Positions 10,700 through 23,300 of a stretch of 64,000 nt of DNA are shown here, piece after piece. The first letter of the stretch is position 1. Every line of letters begins with the position of its first letter. The translations under genes and the position numbers were made by a program. The notes under the pieces are model-generated. The model searched no databases and was not told the origin of the DNA. It saw only the letters and a list, made by a program, of their open reading frames with translations. Origin of the DNA: Nereocystis luetkeana (taxonomy: Eukaryota > Sar > Phaeophyceae > Laminariales > Laminariaceae). Where the stretch lies: assembly GCA_031213475.1 (NCBI GenBank), contig JARUPZ010000018.1:4060680-4124679 (forward strand), in the 5' to 3' direction.

Positions 10700-11118
10700 C
10701 AACTACTTTAGTTGTCAGTTGTCAGGCAGACAACTACTCTTTGAAAAAGCTGCGCAACTAGTTGTCCTGGGCACCTACTTTTGAATAAAGTTACGCAACT
10801 AGTTGTCCTGGACAACCACTTCATAATAAAGTTGCGCAACTAGTTGTCCTGGACAACTCCTTTCGAACAAAGTTACGCAACTAGTTGTCCTGGACAACTG
10901 AACAACTCCTTTTGAAAAATGCTGCGCAACTAGTTGTTCTGGACAACTACTTTGCAAAAATGCTGCGCAACTTGTTGTCCTGCACAACTATTAATAGTTT
11001 TGAATAAAGTTACGCAACTAGTTGTTGAAACATGCTGCGCAACTACAGTAGTTGCTCTGGACAAATTACTTTTCAAAAATGCTGCGCACCTAGTTTTCCT
11101 AGACAACTACTGGGTGAA
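10700..11118 (+). repeat. 41-bp minisatellite with a palindrome in each unit
   Basis: The core CAACTAGTTGTCCTGG starts at 10755, 10796, 10837 and 10878, an exact 41-bp period. Looser copies follow at 10927, 10968, 11014, 11040 and about 11082. Each good unit contains AGTTGTCC/GGACAACT, an inverted repeat around CTGG, and a GCTGCGCAAC or GTTACGCAAC block. The array is non-coding; weak Gln/Leu/Val-rich frames are by-products. Confidence 0.85.
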
Positions 11119-11263
11119 CATGCTGTGTAATGCGTCAGTAGTGGTATGGAGGAGGCGGAGGAGGTCTAGCCTTGTGTCATCATATAATGCAAATTCGTAT
11201 CGGCAAAATACATTCTCAAATCAATGCAAATGCATGCATGGGAGACCACGTTCATCGGGGGGG

Positions 11264-11735
11264 GCGGGGGCGGGGGGGGGGGGGGGGTACTCATTCTCAT
11301 GCATGACCGTAGTCGTATGACCATAGACCCTCGCATCCCTACAATGCCGGGACGGAGAATGTCATGTATTCACCGACCAGGCGGACATCGCTTGCACCTA
11401 GCGCGAAGCGCCGTGAGGTGTCTGGCGAGTCGCATGAAGGGTGAGCTAAATCCTGCTAACAACCGCTCTAGAGGCGGATTTCCTTCCATATGGATGACAG
11501 CATCAATGAATTGATTTAATTTCTGGTGAGCCCAGTTTCCAGAGGCAGCAATGGGCTTACTATGTAACTGCCTCGTCGGTGCATCACCATATACACACTA
11601 CATGATACGATCATCCCCCTTGTGCGAAGTAAAGATTATCCCCGCAAAAACTGACCGCCAGTCGTGATGACTGCTAAAGCAACACAAAAAATGGTACCCT
11701 GGCTGTCTAGATCACGCAGCGAGAGGCGTGTTTCC
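11264..11735 (-). mobile_element. SINE-C copy
   Basis: Minus orientation: the poly-C tail appears as a G run at 11258-11287 on the plus strand. It runs from ACTCATTCTCATGCATGACC to the CTGGCTGTCTAGATCACGC block; the 5' end is cut where the next copy starts. Confidence 0.75.
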
Positions 11736-11743
11736 ACCTTCAT

Positions 11744-12090
11744 CGGGGGGGGGGGTGTACTCGATAGGAGAGATGTACTCGATCTCATGAATGGCCGTAG
11801 CCGTATGACCATAGACCCTCGCATCCCTACAATACCGGGACGGAGCACGTCGGGTTTTCACCGACCAGGCGGACATTGCATACACCAAGCGCGAAGCGCC
11901 GTGAGGTGTCCTTCGAGTCGCATGAAGGGTGAACTACATCCTGCTAAGAACCGCTTTAGAGGCGAATTTTCTTGCATATGGAAGACAGCTTCAACGAATT
12001 GATTTAATTTCTGGTGTGGCCAGTTTCCAGAGACGGCAATGGCTTTATTACGTAACTGCCTCGTGGGTGCCTCACCGTATATATAGAACC
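11744..12090 (-). mobile_element. SINE-C copy, 5' truncated
   Basis: Tail-to-middle portion, ending after the CTGCCTCGTGGGTGCCTCAC block. It is tandem to the preceding copy in the same orientation and joined at its G run. Confidence 0.7.
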
Positions 12091-13185
12091 ACTTACTTAG
12101 ATATAAATCCCTGAGCGTGCTCGGTTGGTACATCCCTGGTCTCTCAGAGCTCCCACTTCGAAACCGCCTCCTTTTATTACTTGCCGGACCTTTCCAGCGG
12201 TTCTTTGTTTTCTCCATTTCTCTTGGCACTCTCGGTCCTCTCTTCCTTTTTTCTTATTTTGTTTCATGTGCGTGCGTGTACTCCGAGCACGGCACGGCGG
12301 GAGAGTCCGGCGCCGTCGCGGGTGTCAGCGGGTGCTGACGGGTAGAGGGGGGGTTGCAAGGAGCGCGGTCACCGCTTTCGTGCCTAGGCGTCGCGTGTGC
12401 CTCGAGACACGAGGGATGCATGAATGGGGTCTGTCTGGCCTCAATTTGTGATTTTGGATAGAGTGTGTACGAGATATAAGGTTCGTTCGAAATTGCAAGA
12501 TAACATTCAAGCGGTGCTTATGTTAGCAACCACGCTGTAGTTGAAAGAGGGAGCTCCAAGTCTGAGTACCAATATTGTCGAGCTGGCGAACGACGGCCAC
12601 GGTGAGCATCGGGCTTCACGCGAGGCGGGCGACGGGGCTGACTGTGGCAGAGAGTGAGGAAAGCTTTACCTGGACCGAATCGGTATCGAGGTGGTCGCGA
12701 GAGGGGCGGGCGGCGTATGAGGCTGAGAGGGAAGCTCTGCCGTTCGTTTTTTTTCTTTTTGACCGGTGCAAGGTGTTCCAATCAGGCAGAAAATTCAGGA
12801 GAGGGACGGGGATTTTTTTTTCTTCCCGATTTTTTCGGTTTCATTTTACCTTGTTTTTGCGGTGCTGCTGTGCCGCTGTGCCGTGCTGTGCTTTCTCTTT
12901 TCTCGTACATAGCATATCAAAAGAATAAATTAAGTTCCCTACCTCACCTCGGGTACGTACGTACGTCCGGCAACCGCCCGCGATGCTGAGCGTATATGGC
13001 GTCCGAGCTGTTTTCTCCTGAAGCATGGCGGCGGGACTCTTGGCACTATCAAGTCGCCGTTTTGCAACTACGATCATAATAAAAAAACTATATTCAATCA
13101 TGGACCTCTGTCCGATTTGCATAGTAATTTGATGCGCTTTTCCTTCCTGAGCGAGCGTAGCGGGTGGCGTAGGCCGTCCGCCGAG
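12091..13185. other. No feature recognised
   Basis: Contains a stretch of G-rich sequence near 12280-12420 and T-rich sequence near 12750-12900, with a CTGTGCCG run. Frames of up to 123 codons exist on both strands without recognisable domains. Confidence 0.35.
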
Positions 13186-13189
13186 CAAA

Positions 13190-13378
13190 GCGCCTTGTAC
13201 ACACTACGTGATACGACCACCCCCCGTGTGCGGAGTAAAAATTCTCCTCGTACAAAAACAATCTAACTTGACCGCCAGCCGTGGTAATCGCCAATAACGG
13301 TACCCTGGCTGTCTAGTTCACGCAGTGAAAGGTGTGTTTTACAGCGTCGTCGCCAACCGACGCCAACCCAACCTATAC
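13190..13378 (-). mobile_element. SINE-C copy, 5' part only
   Basis: Carries the 5' half: the complement of CCGACGCCAACCCAACCTAT at the end, CTGTCTAGTTCACGCAGTG, and GTGCGGAGTAAAAATTCTC. It is truncated at GTACACACTACGTGATACGA. A GA-rich run and a G run follow at 13380-13420. Confidence 0.7.
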
Positions 13379-13424
13379 ATAGAGAGAGAGAGGGGGAGCG
13401 GTGAGTGGGGGGGGGGGTGGGCAG

Positions 13425-15375
13425 GTAGAAGAAGCAGGCAGAGACGAGACGAGTCCTTATGTAAAAGGGTCTGTTGAATTAATATCTGATGGAATGATGC
13501 GTGTCGAGGCTCTGTCTTCTGTGAGAAGAGATGCAGAGGTTGCACCGAAGTGTCTGTGAAGATCACTTGTGATGAAGAAAAGAGATTGTTTGGAAAGGTG
13601 CTTATGTGGCCAAATTTGGAAACGAAAGAGAATGATCGAGGTGGGCGATGCCATCACCTGATCACGAGACAATGCCCATGCTACGGGCAGGTGTATTCTA
13701 CAGTAGCCCGTCAAGGTTCCCTGAACCGTTCCTAGCGATGTCCCTGCAACGTTCTATGTAGCGTACTCGTAAGGTTCTATGCAACGTTACCTGATAATTA
13801 TGGTGGTAAGCTAGCTACCCTGCATTACGATCAGTATGATAGAGGTAAGTTGAATACAGTGCGTTGGCAAGAAAGAACAAACTCAAGTCTCGCCGCATAT
13901 CGTATTTCTCCGCATCTATCATAAGGTACCAGGTACTTAGTATGTTCGTGTAAAGTGACTGCACATCAACATAGATATGGATCTCAACGCCCATATTTCA
14001 ATAATATCTGGTCGACGCAGGCTGGTGGGGGTGGGTTTTGGCGGGCGCTTTGAGGGGGCGGGGAAGGGGGGTAGCGGAGCTTTCAACAGGATAATACTAG
14101 CTCATTTCTTCAGTTGCACGCAGCATCCACCAAGTAGAACGCGACTCCTTTCGGTTGCATGTTGCCTAACAGAGATCGGGCGGGGGGGGCGGGGGAGGGA
14201 GGGTGAGTGTGGAATTGGGGAGGGGTGCACTGGAGGTTGGGCTCAACTTGCGAGGAAAGGGGCAAAGATGGACGACCAGGGGACGCTCCAAATACGCCTA
14301 AATATCATGGGAGACCGTTCGTTTTGGTCGCGTCAAGGCCTCTTTCGGCCTTACTCATCGGTAGATTTAGTGCAGGTGGGGGGGCGGCCAGTCAAAGCGT
14401 CAACCCCCGGTCTCCTACGTAGCATCTTTTCGTTTCCCCTTGAGACCTGCACTCTGGTTGTAGGACCAAAACACTTGAAATTGCAGAAATATTCAGTTGT
14501 TGTACAGAAGCGCAGCAACATCTTACAGTGAAAAGGTTCGAGGAGTAAGCCGTCTTTTACTCTCAGATGTCCGCCGGGGGTGGTGGCAATGACCACGGAG
14601 GCATGTACATAGGGCGAGGAAAAGTTGTAGGATAATGAGTCCGTCGACTGGATGGAGGTCGTGGCATATTAGCTTATTCTGGGGGCGCGTGTCGATGGTG
14701 TGAGGGGGTAATTATCGGGAAAACCGGGCAGGTGGGGAGGAGGGAGGCAGTCCTGACGAGACAGCGGCGGTGGCGGTTAGGTTTGCCGCGAGTGAGTTTG
14801 TGGGGCTGACAACTCCGCCGAGTAATGCGAGGATCAGATCGGCGGGTTAAACAAGGCATCGAGAGGCAGAGCGCGTGGAGATGAGATAGTCGGCAGAGGG
14901 TATAGTATGATGATATTGGCGACGGCGCGCGCTATGCTGACAGGGACGCCGGAGAGCACTCCAGCGTGTGGGGAGTGAGGTGAGGGTAAGGGCGTGAGGG
15001 GCATAAGGGTAGCAAGGGTGGCGGTGTGGTCGGGTTTTAGCGTTTTCTTACTAGTCGTGACGTTGCGGGCATCGGGCCTATTTTTTCTACTGTGTGTTGA
15101 GTCACTGCGTGGAACTATCTTACGTGGCAGGCATTGGCCGCCGAAAGAAAACAAAAATCGGCTTGTTGATTCGCTGCATGCGACTACCGCTGTACGCATC
15201 AGACATCAGCCGTCGAACAACAGAAAATCGGCTTGTGAAGGTTCAATACTTCGGGGGACAGGAGAAGAACGCACACGTGAAGCTCAAAATGTGTTTGTTC
15301 TTAGTCTTTCTAGTAATAGGCATAATGGTAATCCTTGCAGAAGAGAGGAGTTCAAGTACTAGCCAAAGATAGAGA
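13425..15375. other. No feature recognised
   Basis: Short frames only. G-rich tracts occur at 14010-14070 and 14175-14240. Around 14435-14480 ACCTGCACTCTGGTTG faintly resembles the left end of MITE-1, but no right end was found. No continuation of gene B could be identified here despite a search for its missing 3' exon. Confidence 0.35.
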
Positions 15376-15379
15376 TGAG

Positions 15380-15640
15380 CATCGCACGAGAATCGAGTTG
15401 AAATACGATATCGATCGACGAAGAATCTTATCGATTCGTACGATATCGATAAACGAAAAATCTAATCGATATATGCTACGTATACACACGATCTCGATTT
15501 TCGATATACCGAAAAGTTTCGTTCAGTGTCGTCACATAAACAAATGCGGGAATGCCAACGGATGGTCTGGGCAAAAACGCGTTCGAAGACCGGCAAAATC
15601 GATGTATCGACAAAACCGATACGATATCTAACAGTAACTA
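15380..15640. repeat. ATCGAT-rich degenerate repeat
   Basis: The words ATCGAT, GATATCGAT and CGATAT recur about a dozen times in 250 bp, making many self-complementary sites. The overlapping plus-strand frame rich in Arg, Ile and Asp is explained by this composition. Confidence 0.5.
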
Positions 15641-17000
15641 CTATTAATAGACAAATAACGCCCAGTGACGATAAGACAAGAAACTAGAGGCCTTACAGAC
15701 AACCAGGGCAAAACGTTTTCTTCATTTTTAGAGACCCCGGTCGGCACTGGGATACACGTAGAGTCTAGCGACAAATGCCATTTAAGTTGCCAACCCCACT
15801 ATTCGTTTCAACAGCAAACAAACAAGCAAGGGTACATAAACACTAAGACGCCCTCACGCGTAAATACACGGTGCAGTGCGCCGTCGGCTGGACTCTCGTG
15901 CGCGCATGAGACATGTCGACAGCGGGGCGCTCCTGCGATCAACCAACTACAGCTACCGACAACAAGAAAATAACGCCAGACACATATTCCACAAAAGCCT
16001 GAAAACTATTGTGAAAACCAGACTAACCTTCAGTTTCCCAGATTATGACACCGTTGCAAGCAAAACAATAGCAAGACGAGTCAGCTACTCACGGGCATCT
16101 CCTCTGACATCAGCAATCAGCTTCACTCGCAAGCAAAACGTGCGAAAATGTGCCCCGTCCCCTCCCCCCCCTCCCTTCCCCCCGCCGCAGGCATCACGAC
16201 ATGCCAACAACCCGTATACCCTGGTACATAATTTGGCCAACTCGAAGTTCCACGGCACTGCTACGAGTGCTTGTACGAGTGTATCAAATACTGCTTGCTA
16301 CGTACAGGTATATGTATATCAATAGAACACCTGGAAAAAAATGTAGGAAAACAAGCAAAAATACGAAAGGCAGACTGAGGTTTACGGGAAACAAGAACTT
16401 CGGGAATCATAATATTGAAAATGGTGGAGAATGCACCCGTTTCCAAACAAGAAATCTACATTCTGGGTCGGTACTTCGGTTTGGTACCACAATAGGTGTA
16501 TTTTACCATTGCTGAGTGTCGTTTATAAACGCGTTCCCGCGCCAACGCCAGCGAGAAAAAAAAAAAAACTGAAAAAATCCAGGAAACCACCACTCTCAGC
16601 GGACTACAGCAAGCATACGTGCTGTCTGGTTGTCCGTACAGAAGCAGCAGCAGTACAAGCTCAGCACGAGCAACGCTAGCCTAAGATGGGCGGCTTTGCT
16701 GCTGCTGCTGCTGCTGCTGCTGGGCCGGTGACGTACACCTGGTAGCACAGAATACGCTACTGCCGTTCAGTCTAAATACGTCCGTAAAACAACTTCAGCC
16801 CACTTTTTTTAGTTGATACCAGGTATGTACTAGTAAGTGGCAAGTGGGTGTATCTTTCTAGCTATCGTCCTGCGGTAAAGCTGACAACGCCCTTCCTACA
16901 AAACGTGCGTACGTATACGTATACGTTTGTCTTTGTTTTTTTTTGGTGCGGCCCAAAGGGCGTCGGCACAACTTGTGGAGGGTACGTCCGGGGTATTCTT
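15641..17000. other. No gene recognised
   Basis: A C-rich run lies near 16150-16190. There is a (GCT)n run of about nine units at 16698-16724 and an A-rich run at 16553-16568. Two weak frames show no domain. Confidence 0.35.
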
Positions 17001-17090
17001 AACCCTTTTAGGACCGCGGTCCCGTTTTGGGGACACATTACTTAGAATTTGAGTGGTTTGTCCCCAAAACGGGACTGCGGTTCTAAAAGC
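17001..17090. mobile_element. MITE-1 copy, best preserved
   Basis: Nearly symmetrical: CCTTTTAGGACCGCGGTCCC and GTTTTGGGGACA at the left, TGTCCCCAAAACGGGAC and GCGGTTCTAAAAG at the right, with a centre of about 20 bp. It serves as the reference copy of the family. Confidence 0.8.
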
Positions 17091-17830
17091 CGGGATACTT
17101 TCACCGCCCCGCACCCCGAAGACTACGAAAAAAACACCCAACACCACGGAGGTGATAAAAATAATAGCGATTTCAAGAGTAACTACAAGATGTATGGAAG
17201 CACTCGGTCGATTGGGGGTCGCCGAAGCCTGACACTTCTGTGCCGGACGCACAGCAGCTGCAGTGACCAGCGGCGGCTGCAGCCGCAGCACCGGCGGCAG
17301 CAGTAGCAGCGAGTTTCCCAATTTACACCAAGGCGTTTCTCTCCATCGTGCGATGCGGCACGCACGACAGCACTATTAATAGACAAAATCTAAGCCTTTT
17401 TAACATACGTACCTGGTATCGGTTGTATCCAACATTTTTTACCTACACTAGACATCGACGAAACAAATCGAGTACGGGTACCACCTATAAAACCACACAT
17501 GGGTTTGTAGCCCCTTGTTAGGCTTATAGTACGACCTATCCACAAATAGCTTTGTAGCCCCTTGGCAGGCTCAGGCTCGTACTGGGGTGTAAGAAGCTGC
17601 AAATCACGAGCTATGACAGATGGTGGCTGGTTTCTCCTGCATAGCGTGGTGGTGGACCGGTGGGCGGGCGGGCGCACGATCGACCCCACTGCACAGTACC
17701 ACTGACGCTTTCCACTTTAGCTTCAGCTGATCAAGGAATGAAGCCCGCACCCCACATTTTTCGCGCAAAAATAATCTGCGATGAGGCAGGGATAAGGGAC
17801 GCGGGGAAGGGGGGAAAGAGAGAGGTGGGG
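17091..17830. other. No feature recognised
   Basis: Includes a GC-rich CAGCAGCTGCAG-type run at 17250-17310 and a G-rich lead-in to the SINE-C tail after 17790. Nothing looks like an exon. Confidence 0.35.
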
Positions 17831-17837
17831 AAGGGAG

Positions 17838-17950
17838 CGGGGGGCGGGGGGGGGGGGGGTACTCGATATTATACGTGGCCGTAGCCGTATGACCATAAAC
17901 CCTCGCATCCCTACAATGCCGGGACGTAGCACGTCGGGTTTCACCGACCA
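17838..17950 (-). mobile_element. SINE-C copy, 3' part only
   Basis: G run (poly-C tail), GTACTCGATATTATACG, then the GTAGCCGTATGACCATAAAC and ATGCCGGGACG blocks. It is cut by the next copy. Confidence 0.65.
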
Positions 17951-18442
17951 GGGGTGTACTTATTACCATGCATGGCCGCAGTCGTATGACCATATACCCT
18001 CGCTTCTCTATAACGCCGGAACGGAGCACGTCGGGTTTTCACCGACCAGGCAGGCATTGCTTACACCAAGCGCGAAGCGCCGTGAGGTGTCCGGCGAGTG
18101 GCATGAAGGGCGAGCTGCATCCTACTAGGAACCGCTTGTGTTGGCGGACTTGCATATGGATGACAGCATCAATGAGTTAATTTAATTTCCGGTGTGCCCA
18201 CCTCCAAAGACAGCAAAAGGTAACTGCCTCTTGGGTGCCTTACCATAAAGGCTACGCGATGCGATCGTTCTCCTTGTGCGGAGCAAAGGTTCTCTACCCC
18301 GCACAAATGATCAAACTCGACCTCCAGCTGTGATCGACCGCCAAAAACAAAAACAGACAAACAGTACCCCATTGTCTAGCTCAGGTAGTGAGCGGCATGT
18401 TTTACAGTGTCGTTGTCGACCGACGCCAACCCAACCTATAAA
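17951..18442 (-). mobile_element. SINE-C copy, near full length
   Basis: Runs from GTGTACTTATTACCATGCATG to GACGCCAACCCAACCTATA. It retains all internal blocks, including CGCGAAGCGCCGTGAGGTG. Confidence 0.75.
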
Positions 18443-18454
18443 AATGGCAGGGAA

Positions 18455-18690
18455 CAGGGGGGGGTGGGGGTGTACTCGATAGGAGAGATGTCCATCTCAT
18501 GCATAGCCGTAGTCGTATGATCATAGACCCTCGCATCCCTACCATGCCGGGACGGAGCATGTCGGGTTTTCACCGACCAGGCAGGCATTGCTTACACCAA
18601 GCGCGAAGCGCCGTGAGGTGTCCGGCGAGTCGCATGACGGGTGAGCTGCATCCTACCAAGAACCGCTTGTGAGGCGAACTTAGGGTGGGG
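18455..18690 (-). mobile_element. SINE-C copy, 5' truncated
   Basis: Tail and 3' half only; it stops at GGCGAACTTAGGG beside a poly-G run (about 18687-18709). Confidence 0.7.
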
Positions 18691-18710
18691 GGGGGGGGGG
18701 GGGGGGGGGC

Positions 18711-19515
18711 TCAGGAAGAGAGACGCCGGACATCAGACGGACTGGTCGAACTGTCCAACCGTAGGAGGGAAACAGAGAAGACCCCCTCTACGGAACAGAT
18801 CAACAGTAGGTCAGCACAGTACTGTGGCGCTCGTTATTTTTGCTCTTGATGTGTATTCGTGTCAACCTTCTGACGAGCGTCCCTTCCCAACAGATCTCAG
18901 GGCAAAGACCAATACTGCCAGGTGTTAACAGCTGATGTGTAGTGCTTTGTGGCGCTTTCGTCCTGGGTAAGCCTTGGTTCGTTCGTTGGTCGGAGGAAGG
19001 GTCTCGCAACATGAACACGCTGAACGCACTTTAAACTTCTCCCCACTGAAAACAGACAGGTCAGCACACGGTTGAAACTGATGAACAAACCGAGACAACA
19101 CCCCAAGTGAATAAAATCAGTCCGTCAATGCGTCGTGCCTGCAGCTGCGAAAACCAAGGCCGATTACGTCGAAAGGCCACAATATTGCCACCACGAGTGC
19201 ACACAGCGCTACTCACGTGCCAGGTCTGTACGTACCAGGTACGTACGACGTCACAATCCCCGGCAATGAACACGACCGCGCCGCGGTTCCTCGGGCGAAG
19301 AATCATGTACTCGGATATTCCCTGGTTTCACTCCAAGGCTAGGCCGCCTCCGTCCTCTGGCAGAGAACGAAGGCTAAGTAAACTGCTCTACTAAATTTTG
19401 CCGCGAGCCGGGGCGGAGACGAAAAGTCGCGTCCCTCCCACCCACGAAAACTACTTGTAGGCCCAAAACATGGCAGTCTAAAGCATTACACTAGTGGCGC
19501 TCTGCTGTTTTTTTC
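18711..19515. other. No feature recognised
   Basis: No repeat family or exon was identified. One TACCAGGTA lies at 19233 within GTACCAGGTAC. Confidence 0.35.
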
Positions 19516-19519
19516 CCCT

Positions 19520-19645
19520 CCGCGCAATGTCTGCCTGGTCGGTGAAAACCCGGCGTGCTCCGTGCCGGCATTGTAGGGGTGCGAGGGTCTATGGTAATAC
19601 GACTACGGCCATGCATGAGGTCGAGTACCCCCCCCCCCCCCCCCC
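19520..19645 (+). mobile_element. SINE-C copy, 3' part only
   Basis: GCAATGTCTGCCTGGTCGG through GGTCTATGGTAATACGAC to GAGTAC and a poly-C tail of about 17. Confidence 0.65.
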
Positions 19646-20160
19646 TGCAACTCCCCAACTCCCTCCCCACCATAACTCTTATCATAATATTGGCGCCCCA
19701 CTGTGTAACCCCTCCCCCCTCCCGCCCCCCAACCCCCCCCCCCCCCACCCGAACCCTAACACAGTAGTGGCCCAATGTTCAACCCCAACCCCTCACCCGA
19801 CCCTACCCCTAGCACAGTAGTTGCGCCTTGCTTTATAACCCCCCCCTCCAAATCCTTGCCCTAACATAGTAGTGGCGCCTCGTTTAACACCTCCCCCCCT
19901 CCACCCTCCCCCCACCCCATCCTCATTCCACCCTATAATCCTAACACTACAGTCGCGCCCCGTTGCTTCACCCCCCCCCCCCCCCCCCCCGCCCCCCACT
20001 CCATCCTTCCCCCTAATACAGTGGTGCCGCTGTCAACACACACACCCCTGACCCCCCTCCCCCCCCCCCCTGCCTGCCTCCCCACCCGGACCCTATATCA
20101 ATACCGACGCCCCACTGTCCACCGCCTTGCCCCCCCCCACCGTCGCCCCCGGCCCCGACT
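19646..20160 (+). repeat. C-rich minisatellite next to gene B exon 5
   Basis: About seven degenerate units of 55-80 bp, each with CCTAACACAGTAGTGGCGCC-like sequence, then GTTTAACCCC, then a C run. The array ends 5 bases before the exon 5 donor of gene B, so it lies at the very start of the following intron. Confidence 0.65.
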
Positions 20161-20165
20161 CTCAC

Positions 20166-20345
20166 CGACCGGACCGCAGCTAGCAGCTTTCTTTTAGCGC
20201 TGGAGATTCTGAGCGGCTCCAGACTCAAACTGAGGTCGTTGCCCTCCATGCTAGGCGCCTTCGTGGAAAGCCAGGGGTGATCAAGCGCCTCAGCCGCCGT
20301 CATCCTAGTCGCTGGATCAATGATCAACAGGCCCCTGATCAGATC
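20166..20345 (-). CDS. Gene B exon 5 (kinase C-lobe end)
   Basis: 60 codons, DLIRGLL to AAVRS. It encodes the last kinase helices with the RMTAAEALDHPWL signature and a basic Ser/Lys/Arg segment. The acceptor is GATAG and the donor GTGAGAG. Length and borders match exon 5 of gene A exactly. A poly-C run on the coding strand lies about 35-55 bases upstream of the acceptor. Confidence 0.85.
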
Positions 20346-23300
20346 CTATCGATATGAAGAACAGATAGCGTGAGATGGGCGGCGGGGGGGGGGGGGGGAT
20401 CAACAGCTTCTTGTGAATACCTTACATATGGTGTATTCGTATTTGTACCTGATGTGAATATTAGAGAGCGGGGGATGGGGGCGGGGGGGGGGGGGGGGGG
20501 AGTACTCATGTCATACATGGACGCAGTCGTATGACCGCAGACCTTCGCATCCATACAATTACTGGACGGAGCACGTCGGCTCTGTTTCATTAGAATTGAA
20601 GCGAAAACGGGTTTTGTTTGGCATACGGCGGTGCCTCCAGCGGGGCCCTCTCACCAGCCGGGAGAGCGTACCAATTTTTTACTTGCCTTAGCCGTTTGAC
20701 CATCGACCACGCGCCCCTTTCGAAACGGAGTACCCTTCCTACTCCTAATAGAGGCATCTCCAACAGTTGGGCACTCATTGTGTTGTTTCCATGAATTACA
20801 TAGAAAGTTCTGACTAATCTTATCCCCGTCCTATTTCGCCGCCTGTGGCCACCATCCATCTCCTAGGATAGCGATCATTTTCTGGCTGCTATCTAGTGTA
20901 CCAAATTCATCCATGCCACATTCGTCTATTTCCCTCATTTTCTCTCCTAACACATGCTTCTTTTGTATATTTCACATCCTCCTACTATGTGAGTTCTACT
21001 CTCTATGGCTTTGCCACACGGGCACATTTGTGCATCTACTTCCTCCTCCTCCCGACTACTGGTATACCTCTTTCTTCTTTCTGGCGGGTCCAGGTCCCTC
21101 ACACGAAATCGCAGTTTCAGCGTTTTCGCCAAGTCCATTGGGTCGGCAAACACTTTCTCATTCATGTCCCTTCGCCCAGCCCCCCATACACCTCTTGAAG
21201 TGTTTCTCCGATTTCACCTTATTTCTTAGCGCTACCGTAGCCTTTCCCTTATTTCTGTGATTCCTTCTACCTCTGTCTGGGGCCTCTCAAACTTCTCCGT
21301 GGGCATCATATCTTCTTGGTTTCGACCTATATCCTTCCATACTGTCCTATACCTTCCACCCTTTCTCGACTACGCTACCCCACCTTATTCCGGCTCGCCC
21401 TTCTGTTACTTTCTTCGCGTACCTTAGCGTCGTCCGAGACGTGGCTCCAGATTCTGGCGTAAAACCCGAAGTGGCCCGCTTTGATCTTGCGAAACAGGAT
21501 ATTGACGTCCTTCGCCACGAAAGGGTAGCCGCCGCAAAGCAGGTGGTAGATGATCACACCCATGCTCCACATGTCTACCGCCTGTTAGTGTTGTTGTTGG
21601 TGGTGGTAGTGTTGTTGCGCGCACGACGAGAGGCCAAATGCGCGATAGGAAAACGCATGAACGTTAGTTAGTCGAGAATGGCGAGATTGAACAATTTGTG
21701 TCATGTCTTTATTGGGCTCATTTTGCGCCGCCCCCGTCGACGGTGGTCAAGAATACTGCGCCAATAAATCTGAACATAACGCACGGCACCGCACCGCACC
21801 GCATCCCGCTCGCCTACTTGCTGGGATGCTGGCGCGCGACCGCAAACAAACTTCGACACCAACGACGTACTCAACACCACGTACGTACACACCAGGTACA
21901 CAAAAACTTCCGGTCACATCTATTACTTTTAGACAGGACTACACATGGAAAAAAAGGGAAATACAATAGACCACAAATAAAGGAAAACATAGCCTTGTCT
22001 CTTGTGCTGGTCGTTATCATCGGGTTCCTTTCCAGCTTGCCAGCCGTAGATTATTTCACGCTGCCAACGACCACTCAACGTGAGTATTGGATTGGATGAG
22101 GCCTCCTGCTCCGGAGCATGAGGGAGGGCCTCGCCCGGGAAAAGCCCCGCGGTGAGTGCGCTCTCCGCGCGGCGCCCATCCCTGGGATTGAAATGATCGA
22201 GCAGAAAAAAAAAAAAAAACTACCAAGCCTGTAGGTGGGTGGGAAGGTCACGATTTTACCGGCTCGAAAGCTGGAGGCAGTGGCAGTTCGCTCGTGGTCG
22301 GGTATCAGTGGTCCCGCTTCCTCTTTGGTGACGGTTGGACCTGAGGGCAAGTAGTCGATCCGATGTGGAAATCCGCTGCGTTCTCCGACTTCAGGATCTC
22401 GTCAACGACCGTGCCCGCCGGTGGCTTGTCCTCCGAGACGTGGAAAGGGGGTGCATGGTGGTCGGGCATCCCCACCGCTCACCAATGCCCCTCAACGCCG
22501 CCTCGTTGTCCCTGTTGGTCAGTGCTTGCGCTCGCCGCAAGGCACCGGGATGTCGCGTATCGATGTACTGTAGATATGAAGTATAGTCGGTGTTTTTTCT
22601 CCTTTCATCCTCAGAAATTTCAAGCTCAGCACCCAAATAAGTATTGTATTTATTAAGAAGGGTAAAACATAGGGTGCAGTCCGTAAACGCGCGACGTGTG
22701 GTGGACCGGGTTGGTTTCTTGTTGAAAAAAAAGTTGGCCGAGCTCCGATCCGGAGTCGGCGAGAGGACGGCGCCGTGGTCGCGGGCGCCAGGGCCAGCGC
22801 TACGGCGCTGCTTGGTGATGGGCAAGGCCCGGCATAAATCCTCTGTAGGTTTCCTCTGTCTATCCTGTGCTCGCAGGGTAGGCTAGGCTTCGACAGACTG
22901 ATCGTTTCATGCGTCTAACTCGGAGTAAATCCAACAGATCCTAGATTCTTATTTTCGTGCCAAAGATTGGTTGCTTGGATTAGGTCACGATTTTACTTCC
23001 ATAAGTACATACCTTACTCTGTAGAATAAAAAAAAACGCATAACAAGGATGATAGCACACCTTCCTTGAATAAGACCCCCCTGTTTTAAGAACTACCCTG
23101 GGCTGGGTAATCGACCGGCCTTTTAACCCCATAGCTCAGTAGGTAACACCGCCACATTAGACGTCGTCGGCAACGTGGGTTCGAATCTCTCTGCGAACGT
23201 TGCTTTATAGAAACGCTTGGGCGTGCGTCCCTAAAAACATATCTTCCTGGTTCCTCAGGTATTGAAACGAAGCGGTTAGGCCACCGTACAGACGAATACG

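Noticed and set aside
10700-11118. CRISPR array (regular 41-bp spacing with palindromic core)
   Set aside because: Units are contiguous with similar sequence throughout and have no unique spacers; the host is eukaryotic. It is a minisatellite.
13457-15199. Candidate C-terminal exon of gene B
   Set aside because: No phase-0 frame after an AG resembled the gene A candidates, and composition was not protein-like.
23125-23195. Candidate tRNA gene
   Set aside because: A and B boxes are present, but no acceptor stem or full cloverleaf can be formed, and the unit is one of several dispersed SINE copies.
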